Below, in pieces: positions 43,433 to 52,996 of a stretch of DNA of 64,000 nucleotides. Each line of letters opens with the position of its first letter. Position 1 is the stretch's first letter. The notes under the pieces are model-generated. The model worked only from the letters and a program-made list of their open reading frames with translations. It was not told the DNA's origin and made no database searches. The DNA comes from Frigoribacterium sp. CG_9.8 (GTDB lineage: Bacteria; Actinomycetota; Actinomycetes; Actinomycetales; Microbacteriaceae). The stretch lies in the NCBI RefSeq assembly GCF_015751965.1, contig NZ_JADOVH010000002.1:496001-560000 (forward strand), given 5' to 3'. The translations under genes were made by a program, and so were the position numbers.

Positions 43433-46400
43433 TTGGCTTCACGCAACGATTCATTCGTGCACCTGCACGTGCACAGCGAGTACTCGATGCTTGACGGGGC
43501 CGCGCGGATCGATCCGTTGATGAAAGCGGCCGCCGAGCAGGAGATGCCAGCGATCGCGATTACCGACCACGGCAATATGTTCGGTGCCCACGACTTCTGG
43601 AAGCAGGCAACGGCCAACGGGGTGAAACCGATCATCGGTACCGAGGCCTACATCACGCCGGGTACCGCGCGGCAGGATCGCACCCGGATCAAGTGGGGCG
43701 CGAGCCACCAGAACCAGGATGATGTTGGCGGCTCAGGCTCCTACACACATATGACTCTGCTCTCGGAAAACAATGAGGGCATGCACAACCTGTTCCGCCT
43801 CTCATCACTCGCGTCGATCGAGGGCTATTACTTCAAACCGCGCATGGATCGTGAACTGCTCAGCCGCTACGGCACCGGCATCATCGCCACGACCGGATGC
43901 GTGGGCGGGGAGGTGCAGACCCGATTACGGCTCGGCCAATACGAGGAGGCGCGCAAGGCTGCGGCAGATTTCCGGGACATCTTCGGGGAGGGCAACTTCT
44001 TCGCCGAGGTCATGGATCACGGCATCGACATCGAGCGCCGCACCATGCAAGATCTGCTGCGACTGGCCAAAGACTTAAATCTTCCCCTCGTCGCCACCAA
44101 CGACCTGCACTATACCCACGCGCACGATGCGACAGCACATGCCGCATTGCTCTGCGTTCAGTCCGCGTCGACTCTCGACGATCCCAACCGCTTCAAATTC
44201 GACTCGAACGAGTTTTACCTCAAATCCGCCGCCGAGATGCGACACCTGTTCCGCGATCATCCCGAGGCCTGCGACAACACCCTGCTCATCGCAGAGCGCT
44301 GCGATGTATCGTTCGAACACCGTAATCTCATGCCGCGTTTTCCCGTGCCAGAGGGTGAAACAGAAGCAACCTGGTTTGAGAAAGAAGTGAACGCTGGCAT
44401 GCTGCGGCGATTCCACAACGCACCATCCGAGGCTCATCTCGCGCAGGCGAAGTATGAGGTCGACGTCATCATCCAGATGGGCTTCCCGGGTTACTTTCTC
44501 GTCGTCGCCGACTTCATCGCCTGGGCAAAGGCGCAGGGCATCCGTGTCGGTCCCGGTCGGGGATCCGCAGCCGGCTCGATGGCCTCGTATGCGGTGGGCA
44601 TCACGGAGCTCGATCCCCTTGCACACGGCTTGATCTTCGAGCGATTCCTGAACCCCGAGCGGGTGTCGATGCCCGATGTGGACGTCGACTTCGATGATCG
44701 GCGACGCGGCGAGGTCATCCGCTATGTCACCGAGAAGTACGGGGACGATCGGGTCGCCCAGATCGTGACCTACGGCACGATCAAGGCGAAGCAGGCGCTC
44801 AAGGACTCCGCCCGCGTGCTCGGAATGCCCTATTCGGTGGGCGAGAAGCTCACGAAGGCGATGCCGCCAACGATCATGGGTAAGGACATCACCCTGAGCG
44901 AGGTGCTCGATAAGGCTGCGCCGCGATGGAAAGAGGCCGCCGACTTCCGCGCGGTGCTCGAGACGGATCGGGATGCGGCGACAGTCTTCGAGACCGCGCT
45001 GGGTATCGAGAATCTCAAGCGCCAGTGGGGGGTGCACGCGGCGGGTGTGATCCTGTCGGCTGAGCCGTTACTCGACGTGCTTCCGATCATGAAGCGTGAA
45101 GACGATGGCGCGATCATCACCCAGTTCGACCAACCGCCACTCGAGTCTCTCGGCCTCATCAAGATGGACTTTCTCGGACTTCGAAACCTCACAGTGATCG
45201 AAGATGCACTGCGGATGATCCAAAAAAACACGGGCGTTCGGCTCGTGATCGAAGACCTCGATCTCGATGCCGACCAGAAGACTTACGACCTGCTCGCGAG
45301 AGGGGACACGCTCGGTGTGTTCCAGCTGGACGGCGGACCGATGCGGTCTCTGCTGAAGCAGCTCAAACCAACCAACTTCGAAGACATCTCCGCGGTGATC
45401 GCGCTCTATCGCCCCGGCCCGATGGGCATGAACTCCCACACGAACTACGCTCTGCGCAAGAACGGGCTGCAGACGATCGACGCAATTCATCCGGAGCTCG
45501 CCGAGCCGCTGAGGGAGAGTCTCGGCATTACCTATGGCCTCATCGTCTACCAGGAGCAGGTGATGTCGGTCGCCCAGAAAGTGGCCGGATTCACTCTCGG
45601 CCAGGCCGACGTGCTTCGACGGGCGATGGGCAAGAAGAAGAAGTCGGAGCTCGACAAGCAGTACGCCGACTTCGAGGCCGGAATGACCGGTAACGGGTAC
45701 AGCGCGCAGGCCGTCAAGGTGCTGTGGGACACGCTCATGCCCTTCGCCGACTATGCCTTCAATAAGGCTCACAGCGCCGGCTACGGCGTGCTGAGCTACT
45801 GGACCGCATACCTGAAGGCCAACCATCCGGCCGAGTACATGGCGGCGCTGTTGACCAGCGTCGGAGACTCCAAGGACAAACTCGGGATCTACCTGAGCGA
45901 GTGTCGGCGGATGGGTATCCGGGTGCTGGCTCCCGACGTGAACGAGTCGAGCGGGGACTTCACCGCTGTCCCCGCTGAGGCTGGGATCGGAGACATCCGC
46001 TTCGGGCTCGGTGCGATCCGCAATGTCGGCTCCAATGTGGTCGAGGCGATCGCGAAGTCGCGCGACGAGAAGGGTCGCTTCGAGTCATTCCATGACTTCC
46101 TGTCCAAGGTGCCGATCCAGGTCGCGAATAAGCGCACGGTTGAGTCACTCATCAAGTCGGGTGCGTTCGATTCGACGCTGGCCACCAGGAGAGCACTGCT
46201 CGAGATCCATGAGGATGCCATCGACTCGGCCGTGAGCGACAAACGCGCCGAAGCCAACGGGCAGGTCGGCTTCGACTTCGACAGCCTCTGGGATGAACCG
46301 CAGGCTGCGAACAAGGTCCCTGATCGGCCGGAGTGGTCCAAGCGCGACAAGCTCGCGTTCGAGCGCGAGATGCTCGGACTCTACGTGTCCGATCATCCGC

Positions 46401-46969
46401 TCGCCGGCCTCGAGCTCCAGCTCGCGAAGCACGCCGGCAACAGCATCACCGAAGTTCTCGGCGGGGAAGTGGCCGGTGACGGCGAGCACGTGACGATCGC
46501 GGGCCTGATCACGTCGGTGCAGCACCGCACGGCACGTAATTCCGGCAACCAGTACGGCATGATCACCGTCGAAGATTTCGCGGGTGAAATCACCGTGATG
46601 TTCCTCGGCAAGGCGTACCAGGAGTTCTCGCCCGCTCTCACGAACGACGCAATCGTCGTCGTGCGCGGCCGGGTCAGTGTGCGCGACGATGGAATGAATC
46701 TCCACGCGTCGAGCATGTTCACGCCCGATCTCGGCCAGAGCCTCGGCTCCGGACCGCTCACGATCTCCATGCCGGAATTCCGGGCGACGACTGATGTCGT
46801 GACGCAGTTGAATGACGTGCTCATCCGGCATTCGGGAGACACCGAAGTGCGGCTCAAGCTCGTCAAGGGCGAGAGCGCTCGCGTGTTCGAGATCCCGTTC
46901 CCGGTGTCGGTCAACGCTGATCTCTACGGCGAACTCAAGTCGCTGTTGGGGCCGAACTGCGTGGTCTGA
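43433..46969 (+). CDS. dnaE: DNA polymerase III alpha subunit
   Basis: 1178-residue replicative polymerase (DnaE1 type). N-terminal PHP domain begins FVHLHVHSEYSMLDGAA in blocks (residues 8-24). The C-family polymerase core has GPGRGSAAGS near 379 and the catalytic aspartates in PDVDVDFDD (414-422), followed by HAAGVILS and NKAHSAGYG in the fingers. A helix-hairpin-helix and an OB domain (about 1000-1080; VTIAGLITSVQHR) close the protein. TTG 43433 is supported by AAGGG 7 nt upstream. Full length, no disruption. Confidence 0.98.
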   Translation: MASRNDSFVHLHVHSEYSMLDGAARIDPLMKAAAEQEMPAIAITDHGNMFGAHDFWKQATANGVKPIIGTEAYITPGTARQDRTRIKWGASHQNQDDVGGSGSYTHMTLLSENNEGMHNLFRLSSLASIEGYYFKPRMDRELLSRYGTGIIATTGCVGGEVQTRLRLGQYEEARKAAADFRDIFGEGNFFAEVMDHGIDIERRTMQDLLRLAKDLNLPLVATNDLHYTHAHDATAHAALLCVQSASTLDDPNRFKFDSNEFYLKSAAEMRHLFRDHPEACDNTLLIAERCDVSFEHRNLMPRFPVPEGETEATWFEKEVNAGMLRRFHNAPSEAHLAQAKYEVDVIIQMGFPGYFLVVADFIAWAKAQGIRVGPGRGSAAGSMASYAVGITELDPLAHGLIFERFLNPERVSMPDVDVDFDDRRRGEVIRYVTEKYGDDRVAQIVTYGTIKAKQALKDSARVLGMPYSVGEKLTKAMPPTIMGKDITLSEVLDKAAPRWKEAADFRAVLETDRDAATVFETALGIENLKRQWGVHAAGVILSAEPLLDVLPIMKREDDGAIITQFDQPPLESLGLIKMDFLGLRNLTVIEDALRMIQKNTGVRLVIEDLDLDADQKTYDLLARGDTLGVFQLDGGPMRSLLKQLKPTNFEDISAVIALYRPGPMGMNSHTNYALRKNGLQTIDAIHPELAEPLRESLGITYGLIVYQEQVMSVAQKVAGFTLGQADVLRRAMGKKKKSELDKQYADFEAGMTGNGYSAQAVKVLWDTLMPFADYAFNKAHSAGYGVLSYWTAYLKANHPAEYMAALLTSVGDSKDKLGIYLSECRRMGIRVLAPDVNESSGDFTAVPAEAGIGDIRFGLGAIRNVGSNVVEAIAKSRDEKGRFESFHDFLSKVPIQVANKRTVESLIKSGAFDSTLATRRALLEIHEDAIDSAVSDKRAEANGQVGFDFDSLWDEPQAANKVPDRPEWSKRDKLAFEREMLGLYVSDHPLAGLELQLAKHAGNSITEVLGGEVAGDGEHVTIAGLITSVQHRTARNSGNQYGMITVEDFAGEITVMFLGKAYQEFSPALTNDAIVVVRGRVSVRDDGMNLHASSMFTPDLGQSLGSGPLTISMPEFRATTDVVTQLNDVLIRHSGDTEVRLKLVKGESARVFEIPFPVSVNADLYGELKSLLGPNCVV

Positions 46970-46984
46970 CCGCCTGGTGAATTT

Positions 46985-47003
46985 GCCACAGGTCACCTGT
47001 GGC
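46985..47003. terminator. Near-perfect dyad after dnaE
   Basis: GCCACAGGT (46985-46993) and ACCTGTGGC (46995-47003) flank a single base, 16 nt past the dnaE stop and between convergent genes. It is a candidate bidirectional terminator; no T-tract. Confidence 0.45.
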
Positions 47004-47065
47004 GCAGACCGATTTACTGCTGTCGCGGCACCCGGTTGGGAAGAGCGCCCCGATGGGAAGAGCGA

Positions 47066-47584
47066 CTAGACCGCGTCACCCGGTTTCCGATAGGCGCGCT
47101 CGTGGTAGAGCAGTGCGGCATCCGGTTCGCCGAGCGCTCCCTCCTCGATCTGGACCACGACCACGACGTTGTTCGCTACCGGGAACCGCTCGACGATGCG
47201 TCCGATCATCCACGAGGTGACCCCGTTGAGGATGGGCAATCCGTGCGGGCCGGGCGCCCAGTGGTCACCCTCGAAGCGCAGGCTGTGGACGCCGGACATC
47301 CGCTCCGCGAGGTGTCGTGTGCGCGCACCCATGGTCTGGATGGCCACCCATTCTGTGGCTGCGATCGCTGGCCATGCCGTGGCGGCCCGCGCCATGTTGA
47401 AGGTGGCGAGTGGCGGAACGGCGGCCAACGATGCCAGCGACGTGGCCGTGAATCCGACCGGTGATCCCTCGGAAGTGAGCGCGGTGATCACCACTACCCC
47501 GGCAGCATGCCGACGGAATGCATGCTTGAATGCGGCAATGCCGTCCGGTTCTGGTGGCGTGTCAATGTGTGCGGTCTGATCCAT
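47066..47584 (-). CDS. Flavin reductase-like domain protein
   Basis: 172-residue FMN-binding split-barrel protein. FKHAFRRHAAGVVVITA near the start, VGFTATSLASLAAVPPLATF near 45-64 in blocks, and the closing ALLYHERAYRKPG motif match NAD(P)H:flavin oxidoreductases that feed reduced flavin to monooxygenases. No monooxygenase is adjacent, so the partner is unknown. ATG 47584 is in the divergent gap with hisD; AAGGA lies 14 nt upstream, rather far. It converges on dnaE. Confidence 0.88.
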   Translation of the reverse strand: MDQTAHIDTPPEPDGIAAFKHAFRRHAAGVVVITALTSEGSPVGFTATSLASLAAVPPLATFNMARAATAWPAIAATEWVAIQTMGARTRHLAERMSGVHSLRFEGDHWAPGPHGLPILNGVTSWMIGRIVERFPVANNVVVVVQIEEGALGEPDAALLYHERAYRKPGDAV

Positions 47585-47667
47585 ACGGGTGCTTCGATTC
47601 CTTGTCTGCTGCCATCATCTCGCCGAGCAGCCGTCGGACTCCCACGAAGGCACCAGAGAGCCCCGCT

Positions 47668-47673
47668 TAGACT
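47668..47673 (+). promoter_or_regulatory. Candidate -10 box of hisD
   Basis: TAGACT ends 8 nt before ATG 47682 with no ribosome binding site: leaderless pattern. Confidence 0.5.
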
Positions 47674-47681
47674 CGGGACCT

Positions 47682-48992
47682 ATGATCCAGACGATTGACC
47701 TCCGAGGTTCCAAGCCTAGCCGCGCCGAACTCCTCGCCCTTGTTCCCCGCTCGCTTACCGATGTCTCGGCGGCGACTGCAGTAGCCCAGGACCTCATTGC
47801 CGATGTTCGTGAGCGGGGTGAGCTGGCACTGCTCGATCAGGCCGAGCGGCTGGATGGGGTGCGCCCGGCACGCATTCGGGTCGATGTCTCAGACATCTCG
47901 GCCGCGGTGCGCGCGCTCAGTGTGCCGGTACGCGATGCGCTCGAAGAAGCGATTGTGCGGGTGCGCGCGGCGTCCGAGGCACAGTTGCCCACCCCTCGAG
48001 TCACGATGCTCGGGCCGGGTGCAGAGGTCATTCAACGCTGGAGTCCGGTAGCCAGAGTCGGCCTCTATGTGCCTGGCGGTAAGGCCGTGTACCCGTCCAG
48101 TGTCGTCATGAACGTGGTGCCAGCCCAGGTTGCCGGGGTGTCATCCGTGGCAATCGCCTCGCCGGCGCAGCGGCAGTTCGACGGAAGCATCCACCCCACC
48201 ATCCTTGGCGCTGCGGGACTGCTCGGTATCGATGAGATTTACAGCATGGGGGGAGCCGGAGCGATCGGCGCCCTGGCCTGGGGCGTGCCGGGTCTTCACC
48301 TCGATCCCGTGCAGGTCATCACCGGGCCCGGCAATGTCTACGTGGCCGCGGCCAAGCGCATCGTGCGCAGCCAAGTCGGCATCGACGCCGAAGCCGGCCC
48401 CACCGAGATCATGGTGATTGCGGATGCCAGCGCAGATCCGATACTCGTGGCGAGCGACCTCATCAGCCAGGCCGAACACGATGAACTCGCCGCATCGGTG
48501 CTCGTCACGGACTCGGTACAGCTGGCCGACCGGGTGCAGGCGGAACTCGCCAGGCTCGCACCACTGACACCGCACAGCACCCGCGTCGATATCTCGCTTC
48601 GGGGCATCCAGTCCGCTGTCGTGCTCGTCGACGACATGGCTGCTGCGGCAGCGTTCAGCAACGTCTACGGCCCGGAACACCTCGAAATCCAGACCGCCCA
48701 CCCGGAGCAGATGCTCGACCTCATCGAGAGTGCTGGCGCGATCTTCCTCGGCGCGCACTCGCCGGTGAGCCTCGGTGATTACCTGGCCGGCTCAAACCAC
48801 GTGCTTCCTACCGGTGGACAGGCGCGATTCACCCCCGGGCTCGGGGCCTACACCTTCCTGCGGCCGCAGCAGGTCATCCGCTACAGCCGTGACGCGCTCA
48901 AGGCTGTCGAAGAAAAAGTGGTCGCGCTGGCGACCGCCGAGAACCTCCCTGCGCACGCTGCCGCGGTCACGGCACGGTTCATCGAACCGTAG
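47682..48992 (+). CDS. hisD: Histidinol dehydrogenase
   Basis: 436-residue zinc enzyme performing the last two oxidations of histidine synthesis. [19 protein letters not shown]-type segment near 127 (here VVMN), [14 protein letters not shown] near 212, [10 protein letters not shown] near 238, QAEHDELA near 262 with a zinc His, and YGPEHLEI near 330 are present. ATG 47682 is chosen because the -10 box ends just before it and the family begins here; the open frame upstream to 47589 is not conserved. No other his genes follow in the window; nrdR comes next. Confidence 0.96.
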   Translation: MIQTIDLRGSKPSRAELLALVPRSLTDVSAATAVAQDLIADVRERGELALLDQAERLDGVRPARIRVDVSDISAAVRALSVPVRDALEEAIVRVRAASEAQLPTPRVTMLGPGAEVIQRWSPVARVGLYVPGGKAVYPSSVVMNVVPAQVAGVSSVAIASPAQRQFDGSIHPTILGAAGLLGIDEIYSMGGAGAIGALAWGVPGLHLDPVQVITGPGNVYVAAAKRIVRSQVGIDAEAGPTEIMVIADASADPILVASDLISQAEHDELAASVLVTDSVQLADRVQAELARLAPLTPHSTRVDISLRGIQSAVVLVDDMAAAAAFSNVYGPEHLEIQTAHPEQMLDLIESAGAIFLGAHSPVSLGDYLAGSNHVLPTGGQARFTPGLGAYTFLRPQQVIRYSRDALKAVEEKVVALATAENLPAHAAAVTARFIEP

Positions 48993-49021
48993 TCGGCACG
49001 TTCGGATCGGACGGCGAGCGG

Positions 49022-49027
49022 TATCCT
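49022..49027 (+). promoter_or_regulatory. Candidate -10 box of nrdR
   Basis: TATCCT ends 9 nt before ATG 49037; no ribosome binding site. Confidence 0.35.
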
Positions 49028-49036
49028 GTCAGCACT

Positions 49037-49510
49037 ATGTTCTGCCCCTTCTGTAGGTACCCTGACTCCCGCGTCATCGACTCTCGAACGAGCGATGACG
49101 GGATGTCTATTCGTCGCCGCCGCCAATGTCCGGACTGCGGTCGTCGTTTCTCCACCACCGAGACAGCGAGTCTCAACGTCGTGAAGCGCAACGGCTTCGT
49201 GCAGCCGTTCAGCCGAGAGAAGATCGTGTCCGGGGTGCGCAAAGCCTGCCAGGGGAGACCGGTCACCGACACGGATCTCGCCATGCTCGCGCAACGGGTA
49301 GAAGAGACCATCCGTGCAACCGGCGCGTCGCAGGTGGACGCCAACGATATCGGCCTCGCGATTCTCTTACCGTTGCGGGAGCTCGATGAGGTCGCATACT
49401 TGCGCTTTGCGAGCGTCTACCAGGGGTTCGACTCGCTCGATGACTTCGAAGCGGCAATCGCGCTCCTCCGTGTCGAACACGATGCCACTGCCGAGGTTAC
49501 TGAGAGCTGA
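49037..49510 (+). CDS. nrdR: Transcriptional repressor NrdR
   Basis: 157-residue repressor of ribonucleotide reductase genes. The zinc ribbon has C3, C6, C31 and C34 with RRRRQC and CGRRFSTTE; the ATP-cone domain (about 46-136) follows with [16 protein letters not shown] and senses dATP/ATP. No nrd genes lie in the window, so its targets are elsewhere. Likely leaderless. The stop lies 32 nt before pyrD. Confidence 0.96.
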   Translation: MFCPFCRYPDSRVIDSRTSDDGMSIRRRRQCPDCGRRFSTTETASLNVVKRNGFVQPFSREKIVSGVRKACQGRPVTDTDLAMLAQRVEETIRATGASQVDANDIGLAILLPLRELDEVAYLRFASVYQGFDSLDDFEAAIALLRVEHDATAEVTES

Positions 49511-49527
49511 CGCAGACGCTCGGCGGG

Positions 49528-49533
49528 TAATAT
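49528..49533 (+). promoter_or_regulatory. Candidate -10 box of pyrD
   Basis: TAATAT ends 9 nt before ATG 49543; no ribosome binding site. Confidence 0.4.
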
Positions 49534-49542
49534 GAGGGTCGT

Positions 49543-50571
49543 ATGTATCCACTACTTTTCAGGCTTGTCCTCACCCGGTTCGAGCCGGAGGTTGCGCACC
49601 ACCTCGCGTCCGATGTGATCCGTTGGCTGCCTCGAATCGGTGTCGGTGCAATCCTTCGCCGGCTCAGCCGTCCGCATCCCTCGCTCACAGTGGAAACGAT
49701 GGGTTTGCGGTTCGCTTCGCCATTCGGCGTCGCTGCCGGCTTCGACAAGGATGGCCGAGCCATCCAAGGACTCGGACAGCTCGGATTCGGCCACGTCGAG
49801 GTCGGTACGATCACCGCGATCGCGCAGCCAGGTAACCCTCGGCCGCGACTGTTCCGGCTGGTGCCGGACAACGCGGTCATCAATCGGATGGGCTTCAACA
49901 ACCGGGGTGCGGCGGACGCGGCGCCGCGATTCGCTCGGGAACGCGCCCGCGCCATCCGTCCTATCATCGGTGCGAACATCGGCAAGAGCCGTGCAGTCGA
50001 GGTGGATGACGCTGTCGCCGACTATCTCGTCACTGCACGCCTGCTCGCCCCGGTGAGCGATTACCTCGCCGTCAATGTCAGCTCTCCGAACACTCCCGGT
50101 CTACGCGGGCTGCAGGAGCTCGACAAGCTCGCCCCGCTGCTGAGCGCGGTGAATGACGCGGCGGGAATTACCCCCGTGCTTGTGAAGATCGCACCCGACT
50201 TGACCGATGATCAGGTGCGCCGAATCGCCGAACTCGCCGTGGAGTTGGGATTGGCCGGCATCATCGCCACCAATACGACCCTCTCGCGTGATGGTTTGGT
50301 GACGGATGTTGCGATTGTCGAGGCTGCCGGAGCCGGCGGTCTCTCCGGCGCTCCGCTTGCCGCACGGTCGCTCGAGGTCTTGCAGATCATCCGCGCGGCC
50401 GTACCGGCGGAATTCTGTGTGATCTCGGTCGGGGGAGTGGATACGGCCAAGGATGTCGCCGAGCGCCTCGCCGCTGGAGCGACCCTGGTACAGGGCTACA
50501 CCGCATTTCTCTACCGTGGACCGATGTGGGCGCGTACGGTCAACCGTGGACTGGTGAAACTGGCGCGATAG
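49543..50571 (+). CDS. pyrD: Dihydroorotate dehydrogenase (quinone), class 2
   Basis: 342-residue FMN enzyme of pyrimidine synthesis, oxidising dihydroorotate with quinone at the membrane. The N-terminal amphipathic part (MYPLLFRLVLTRFEPE) marks class 2. Other motifs: FGVAAGFDKDG near 63, RLVPDNAVINRMGFNN near 104, NVSSPNTPGLR near 178, VKIAPDLTD near 215, GGLSGAPL near 265, SVGGV near 290. Full length. It stands apart from other pyr genes and converges on the DUF3043 gene across a 60-bp palindrome. Confidence 0.97.
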   Translation: MYPLLFRLVLTRFEPEVAHHLASDVIRWLPRIGVGAILRRLSRPHPSLTVETMGLRFASPFGVAAGFDKDGRAIQGLGQLGFGHVEVGTITAIAQPGNPRPRLFRLVPDNAVINRMGFNNRGAADAAPRFARERARAIRPIIGANIGKSRAVEVDDAVADYLVTARLLAPVSDYLAVNVSSPNTPGLRGLQELDKLAPLLSAVNDAAGITPVLVKIAPDLTDDQVRRIAELAVELGLAGIIATNTTLSRDGLVTDVAIVEAAGAGGLSGAPLAARSLEVLQIIRAAVPAEFCVISVGGVDTAKDVAERLAAGATLVQGYTAFLYRGPMWARTVNRGLVKLAR

Positions 50572-50606
50572 GCGCGCCGGTACAGTTGCCGCCCGGCGTC
50601 TCGAAA

Positions 50607-50666
50607 CCGGGCCAGTTCGGTCATTCCGGGCCGGCATGCCGGCCCGGAATGACCGAACTGGCCCGG
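50607..50666. terminator. Perfect 60-bp palindrome between pyrD and the DUF3043 gene
   Basis: Left arm 50607-50636 and right arm 50637-50666 are exact reverse complements with no spacer. It lies 35 nt after pyrD and 43 nt after the DUF3043 stop, so it is probably a two-way terminator. Each arm also carries CCGGGCC twice. Such a long spacer-free palindrome is prone to cruciform formation. Confidence 0.85.
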
Positions 50667-50709
50667 AATCCTCCGGTGCGCTGACGGCGGTTCGACCGAG
50701 CGAGCTGCT

Positions 50710-51297
50710 TTAGACGGGGTACTTGCCGCGCTTTACCTGGGCCTTTGGCAGGCGCATCGGGCGCAGTTGCAGTGCACGCATCGCGATGTACCAGCGGTTG
50801 CCCTTCTGCACCTTGTCGGCTCCGAACTTCGCGATGAGCCTGCGCTTGATCAGCACGCCAGCGATGATGCAGTCGATCGCAGCGAGGAGAACGAAAACCC
50901 AGATCGCGTAAAAGGAAGCTGACTGAAGTGCCGGGTTCGGCACCGCAGTGAGAATAATCACGATGAACATCACCGGCAGGATGAGCTCTCCGACGCTCCA
51001 TCGGGCGTCGACATAGTCGCGGATGTAGCGACGCTGAACACCCTTGTCCTTCATCGGTAGGTACTTCTCATCGCCGTTGGCCATGCCGACACGGGCCTTC
51101 TCACGCGCTTCGTTCATTTTGGCGCGGGATGCCTTGTTGCCAGCCTTGCGGTCGTTTGACACGAGAGGGCGCTGGTTTGCCGCTTCTCGCTCCCGTCGTG
51201 TCGGGGTTGCGTGACCCTTACCGCTTGACAGGCTGTCGGTGTTGAGGTCGTATCCGGCCTCTGGGTCGGTCTTATTCGTGCTGTTTGGCTTGGCCAC
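50710..51297 (-). CDS. DUF3043 membrane protein
   Basis: 195 residues. A hydrophilic N-terminus of about 100 residues contains TPTRREREAANQRPLV and the KAGNKASRAKMNEAREKAR block typical of DUF3043. RRYIRDYVDARWSVGE precedes two transmembrane helices (about 118-137 and 144-165), and a basic tail follows. Function unknown; actinobacteria-specific. GTG 51297 is chosen because AGGA lies 7 nt upstream; the open frame further upstream to 51702 only reads through the M20 gene in antisense. It is divergent from the M20 peptidase gene. Confidence 0.88.
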   Translation of the reverse strand: MAKPNSTNKTDPEAGYDLNTDSLSSGKGHATPTRREREAANQRPLVSNDRKAGNKASRAKMNEAREKARVGMANGDEKYLPMKDKGVQRRYIRDYVDARWSVGELILPVMFIVIILTAVPNPALQSASFYAIWVFVLLAAIDCIIAGVLIKRRLIAKFGADKVQKGNRWYIAMRALQLRPMRLPKAQVKRGKYPV

Positions 51298-51324
51298 AGG
51301 GATTCCTACCGATCGATGACTGCT

Positions 51325-51330
51325 TAAGAT
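51325..51330 (+). promoter_or_regulatory. Candidate -10 box of the M20 peptidase gene
   Basis: TAAGAT ends 7 nt before ATG 51338; no ribosome binding site: leaderless pattern. Confidence 0.45.
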
Positions 51331-51337
51331 TACCTTC

Positions 51338-52807
51338 ATGTCTTCTCCCACGCCCACACGTCCAGAACTCCTCCAGAAACTGCGCGATGCGGTCGCCGGC
51401 GGCTTTCCTGTCGCTGTCGCCGATCTATCCAAACTGGTGCGCATTCCGTCGGTCTCCTGGGCGGCGTTCGATCCGAAGCACGTGGCCGATAGCGCGGATG
51501 CTGTGGCCGCGCTCGTCACGGGACTCGGGGTTTTCGAGACGGTACAGATCGCTCGCGCCCCCATCGGTAGCGACCCCATCGGTAGCGACCCCATCGGTAG
51601 CGACCCCATCGGTAGCGACCCCATCGGTAGCGACACAGATGCGCCGCTCGGCCAACCCGCAGTGCTGGCAACCCGAGCTGCCCGCAACGGCCGACCGTCC
51701 ATCCTTCTCTATGCTCATCACGATGTGCAGCCGCCCGGTGACGATGCGGATTGGGACTCCCTGCCATTCGAGCCCACCGTGCGAGGCGACCGTCTGTATG
51801 GGCGAGGTGCGGCAGATGACAAGGCCGGCGTGATGGCTCACGTCGCGGCGATCCGTGCCTTCATCGAAACCGTCGGGGATGATTTCGACCTCGGATTAGC
51901 GGTCTTCATCGAAGGCGAAGAGGAATTCGGGTCACGCTCGTTCTCGAACTTCCTCACCGCACATCATTCCGCACTCGCCGCAGACGTGATCGTCGTCGCA
52001 GACTCGAACAACTGGGACATCACCACTCCCGCACTCACGGTTGGCCTGCGTGGCAACGTCACATTCCGGCTCACCGTCTCGACGCTCGGGCACGCATCGC
52101 ACTCCGGAATGTACGGGGGCGCTGTGCCGGACGCCATGTTGGCTGCCATTGCTCTGCTGGCGACCCTGCACCACGCGGACGGTTCTGTCGCAGTCGAGGG
52201 ACTCACCTCGCACCAGGCCGATACCCCCGACTACGCAGAGCAGCAGTTGCGTGACGAGACCGGGTTGCTTGCCGGGGTGTCACTGATCGGGTCCGGCAGC
52301 ATTCTCAGTCGAATCTGGTCGAAGCCGGCGATCACGGTCACGGGCATCGATGCTCCGACTGTCTCTAACGCGTCGAACACACTCACCCCGTCGGTCAGCG
52401 TCAAGATCAGCGCGCGGGTTGCGCCGGGCCAGCTGGGCACGGAGGCATTCGCTGCCCTCGAGACGCACCTGCGCGCGAACACACCATTTGGCGCTCACAT
52501 CGACATCGACGACGTCGACACCGGTAATGGCTTTCTGGTTGACACGAGCGGCTGGGCGGTCGCTGAAGCGAAGACCTCGATGACGGATGCCTGGGGGGCG
52601 GAGGCTGTCGAGATGGGTGTCGGAGGATCGATTCCCTTTATCGCGGATCTGGTGGAGTTGTTCCCGCACGCGCAGATCCTTGTGACGGGAGTAGAGGATC
52701 CCGATTCCCGGGCACACAGTCCCAACGAGTCGCTGCATCTCGGGGTCTTCCAGCGGGCGATTCTCACCGAGGCGGTGCTGCTCGCGCGGCTCAATGAACG
52801 CCGGTGA
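51338..52807 (+). CDS. M20-family dipeptidase/metallopeptidase
   Basis: 489-residue zinc peptidase. Catalytic domain motifs: YAHHDVQPPGD (metal His and Asp) near 128, GRGAADDKAG (bridging Asp) near 155, FIEGEEEFGS (catalytic and metal Glu) near 190, with a dimerisation lid inserted (about 230-360) and a late SIPFIADL segment. It probably hydrolyses small dipeptides in the cytosol. A Pro-Ile-Gly-Ser-Asp unit is repeated five times (residues 75-99), between the N-terminal helix region and the first metal motif, probably a surface loop. It is likely leaderless. A 13-bp array starts at the first base after the stop. Confidence 0.93.
   Translation: MSSPTPTRPELLQKLRDAVAGGFPVAVADLSKLVRIPSVSWAAFDPKHVADSADAVAALVTGLGVFETVQIARAPIGSDPIGSDPIGSDPIGSDPIGSDTDAPLGQPAVLATRAARNGRPSILLYAHHDVQPPGDDADWDSLPFEPTVRGDRLYGRGAADDKAGVMAHVAAIRAFIETVGDDFDLGLAVFIEGEEEFGSRSFSNFLTAHHSALAADVIVVADSNNWDITTPALTVGLRGNVTFRLTVSTLGHASHSGMYGGAVPDAMLAAIALLATLHHADGSVAVEGLTSHQADTPDYAEQQLRDETGLLAGVSLIGSGSILSRIWSKPAITVTGIDAPTVSNASNTLTPSVSVKISARVAPGQLGTEAFAALETHLRANTPFGAHIDIDDVDTGNGFLVDTSGWAVAEAKTSMTDAWGAEAVEMGVGGSIPFIADLVELFPHAQILVTGVEDPDSRAHSPNESLHLGVFQRAILTEAVLLARLNERR
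51560..51634 (+). repeat. 15-bp in-frame tandem repeat in the M20 gene, five copies
   Basis: Five exact copies of CCCATCGGTAGCGAC encode PIGSD five times. Complete identity of all copies points to very recent expansion. Confidence 0.97.
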
Positions 52808-52924
52808 GATGCGCCGATGAGATGCGCCGGCGCAATGCGCCGGCGCAATGCGCCGCCGCAATGCGCCGCCGCAATGCGCCGATGCGATGTGCCGATGCGA
52901 TGTGCCGGTCTGATGCGCCTCGAC
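52808..52924. repeat. 13-bp tandem array after the M20 gene, about nine copies
   Basis: Units GATGCGCCGATGA, AATGCGCCGGCGC and variants repeat every 13 bp from the first base after the stop. The last copy (52912) is diverged. The array ends about 73 bp before erpA. Confidence 0.9.
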
Positions 52925-52996
52925 CGTCGCAGGCACAATATGCAGCAAGTGGTGCTTACACTTGAAATTAGATCTCGCCGACACTAAGGAGTTGTC

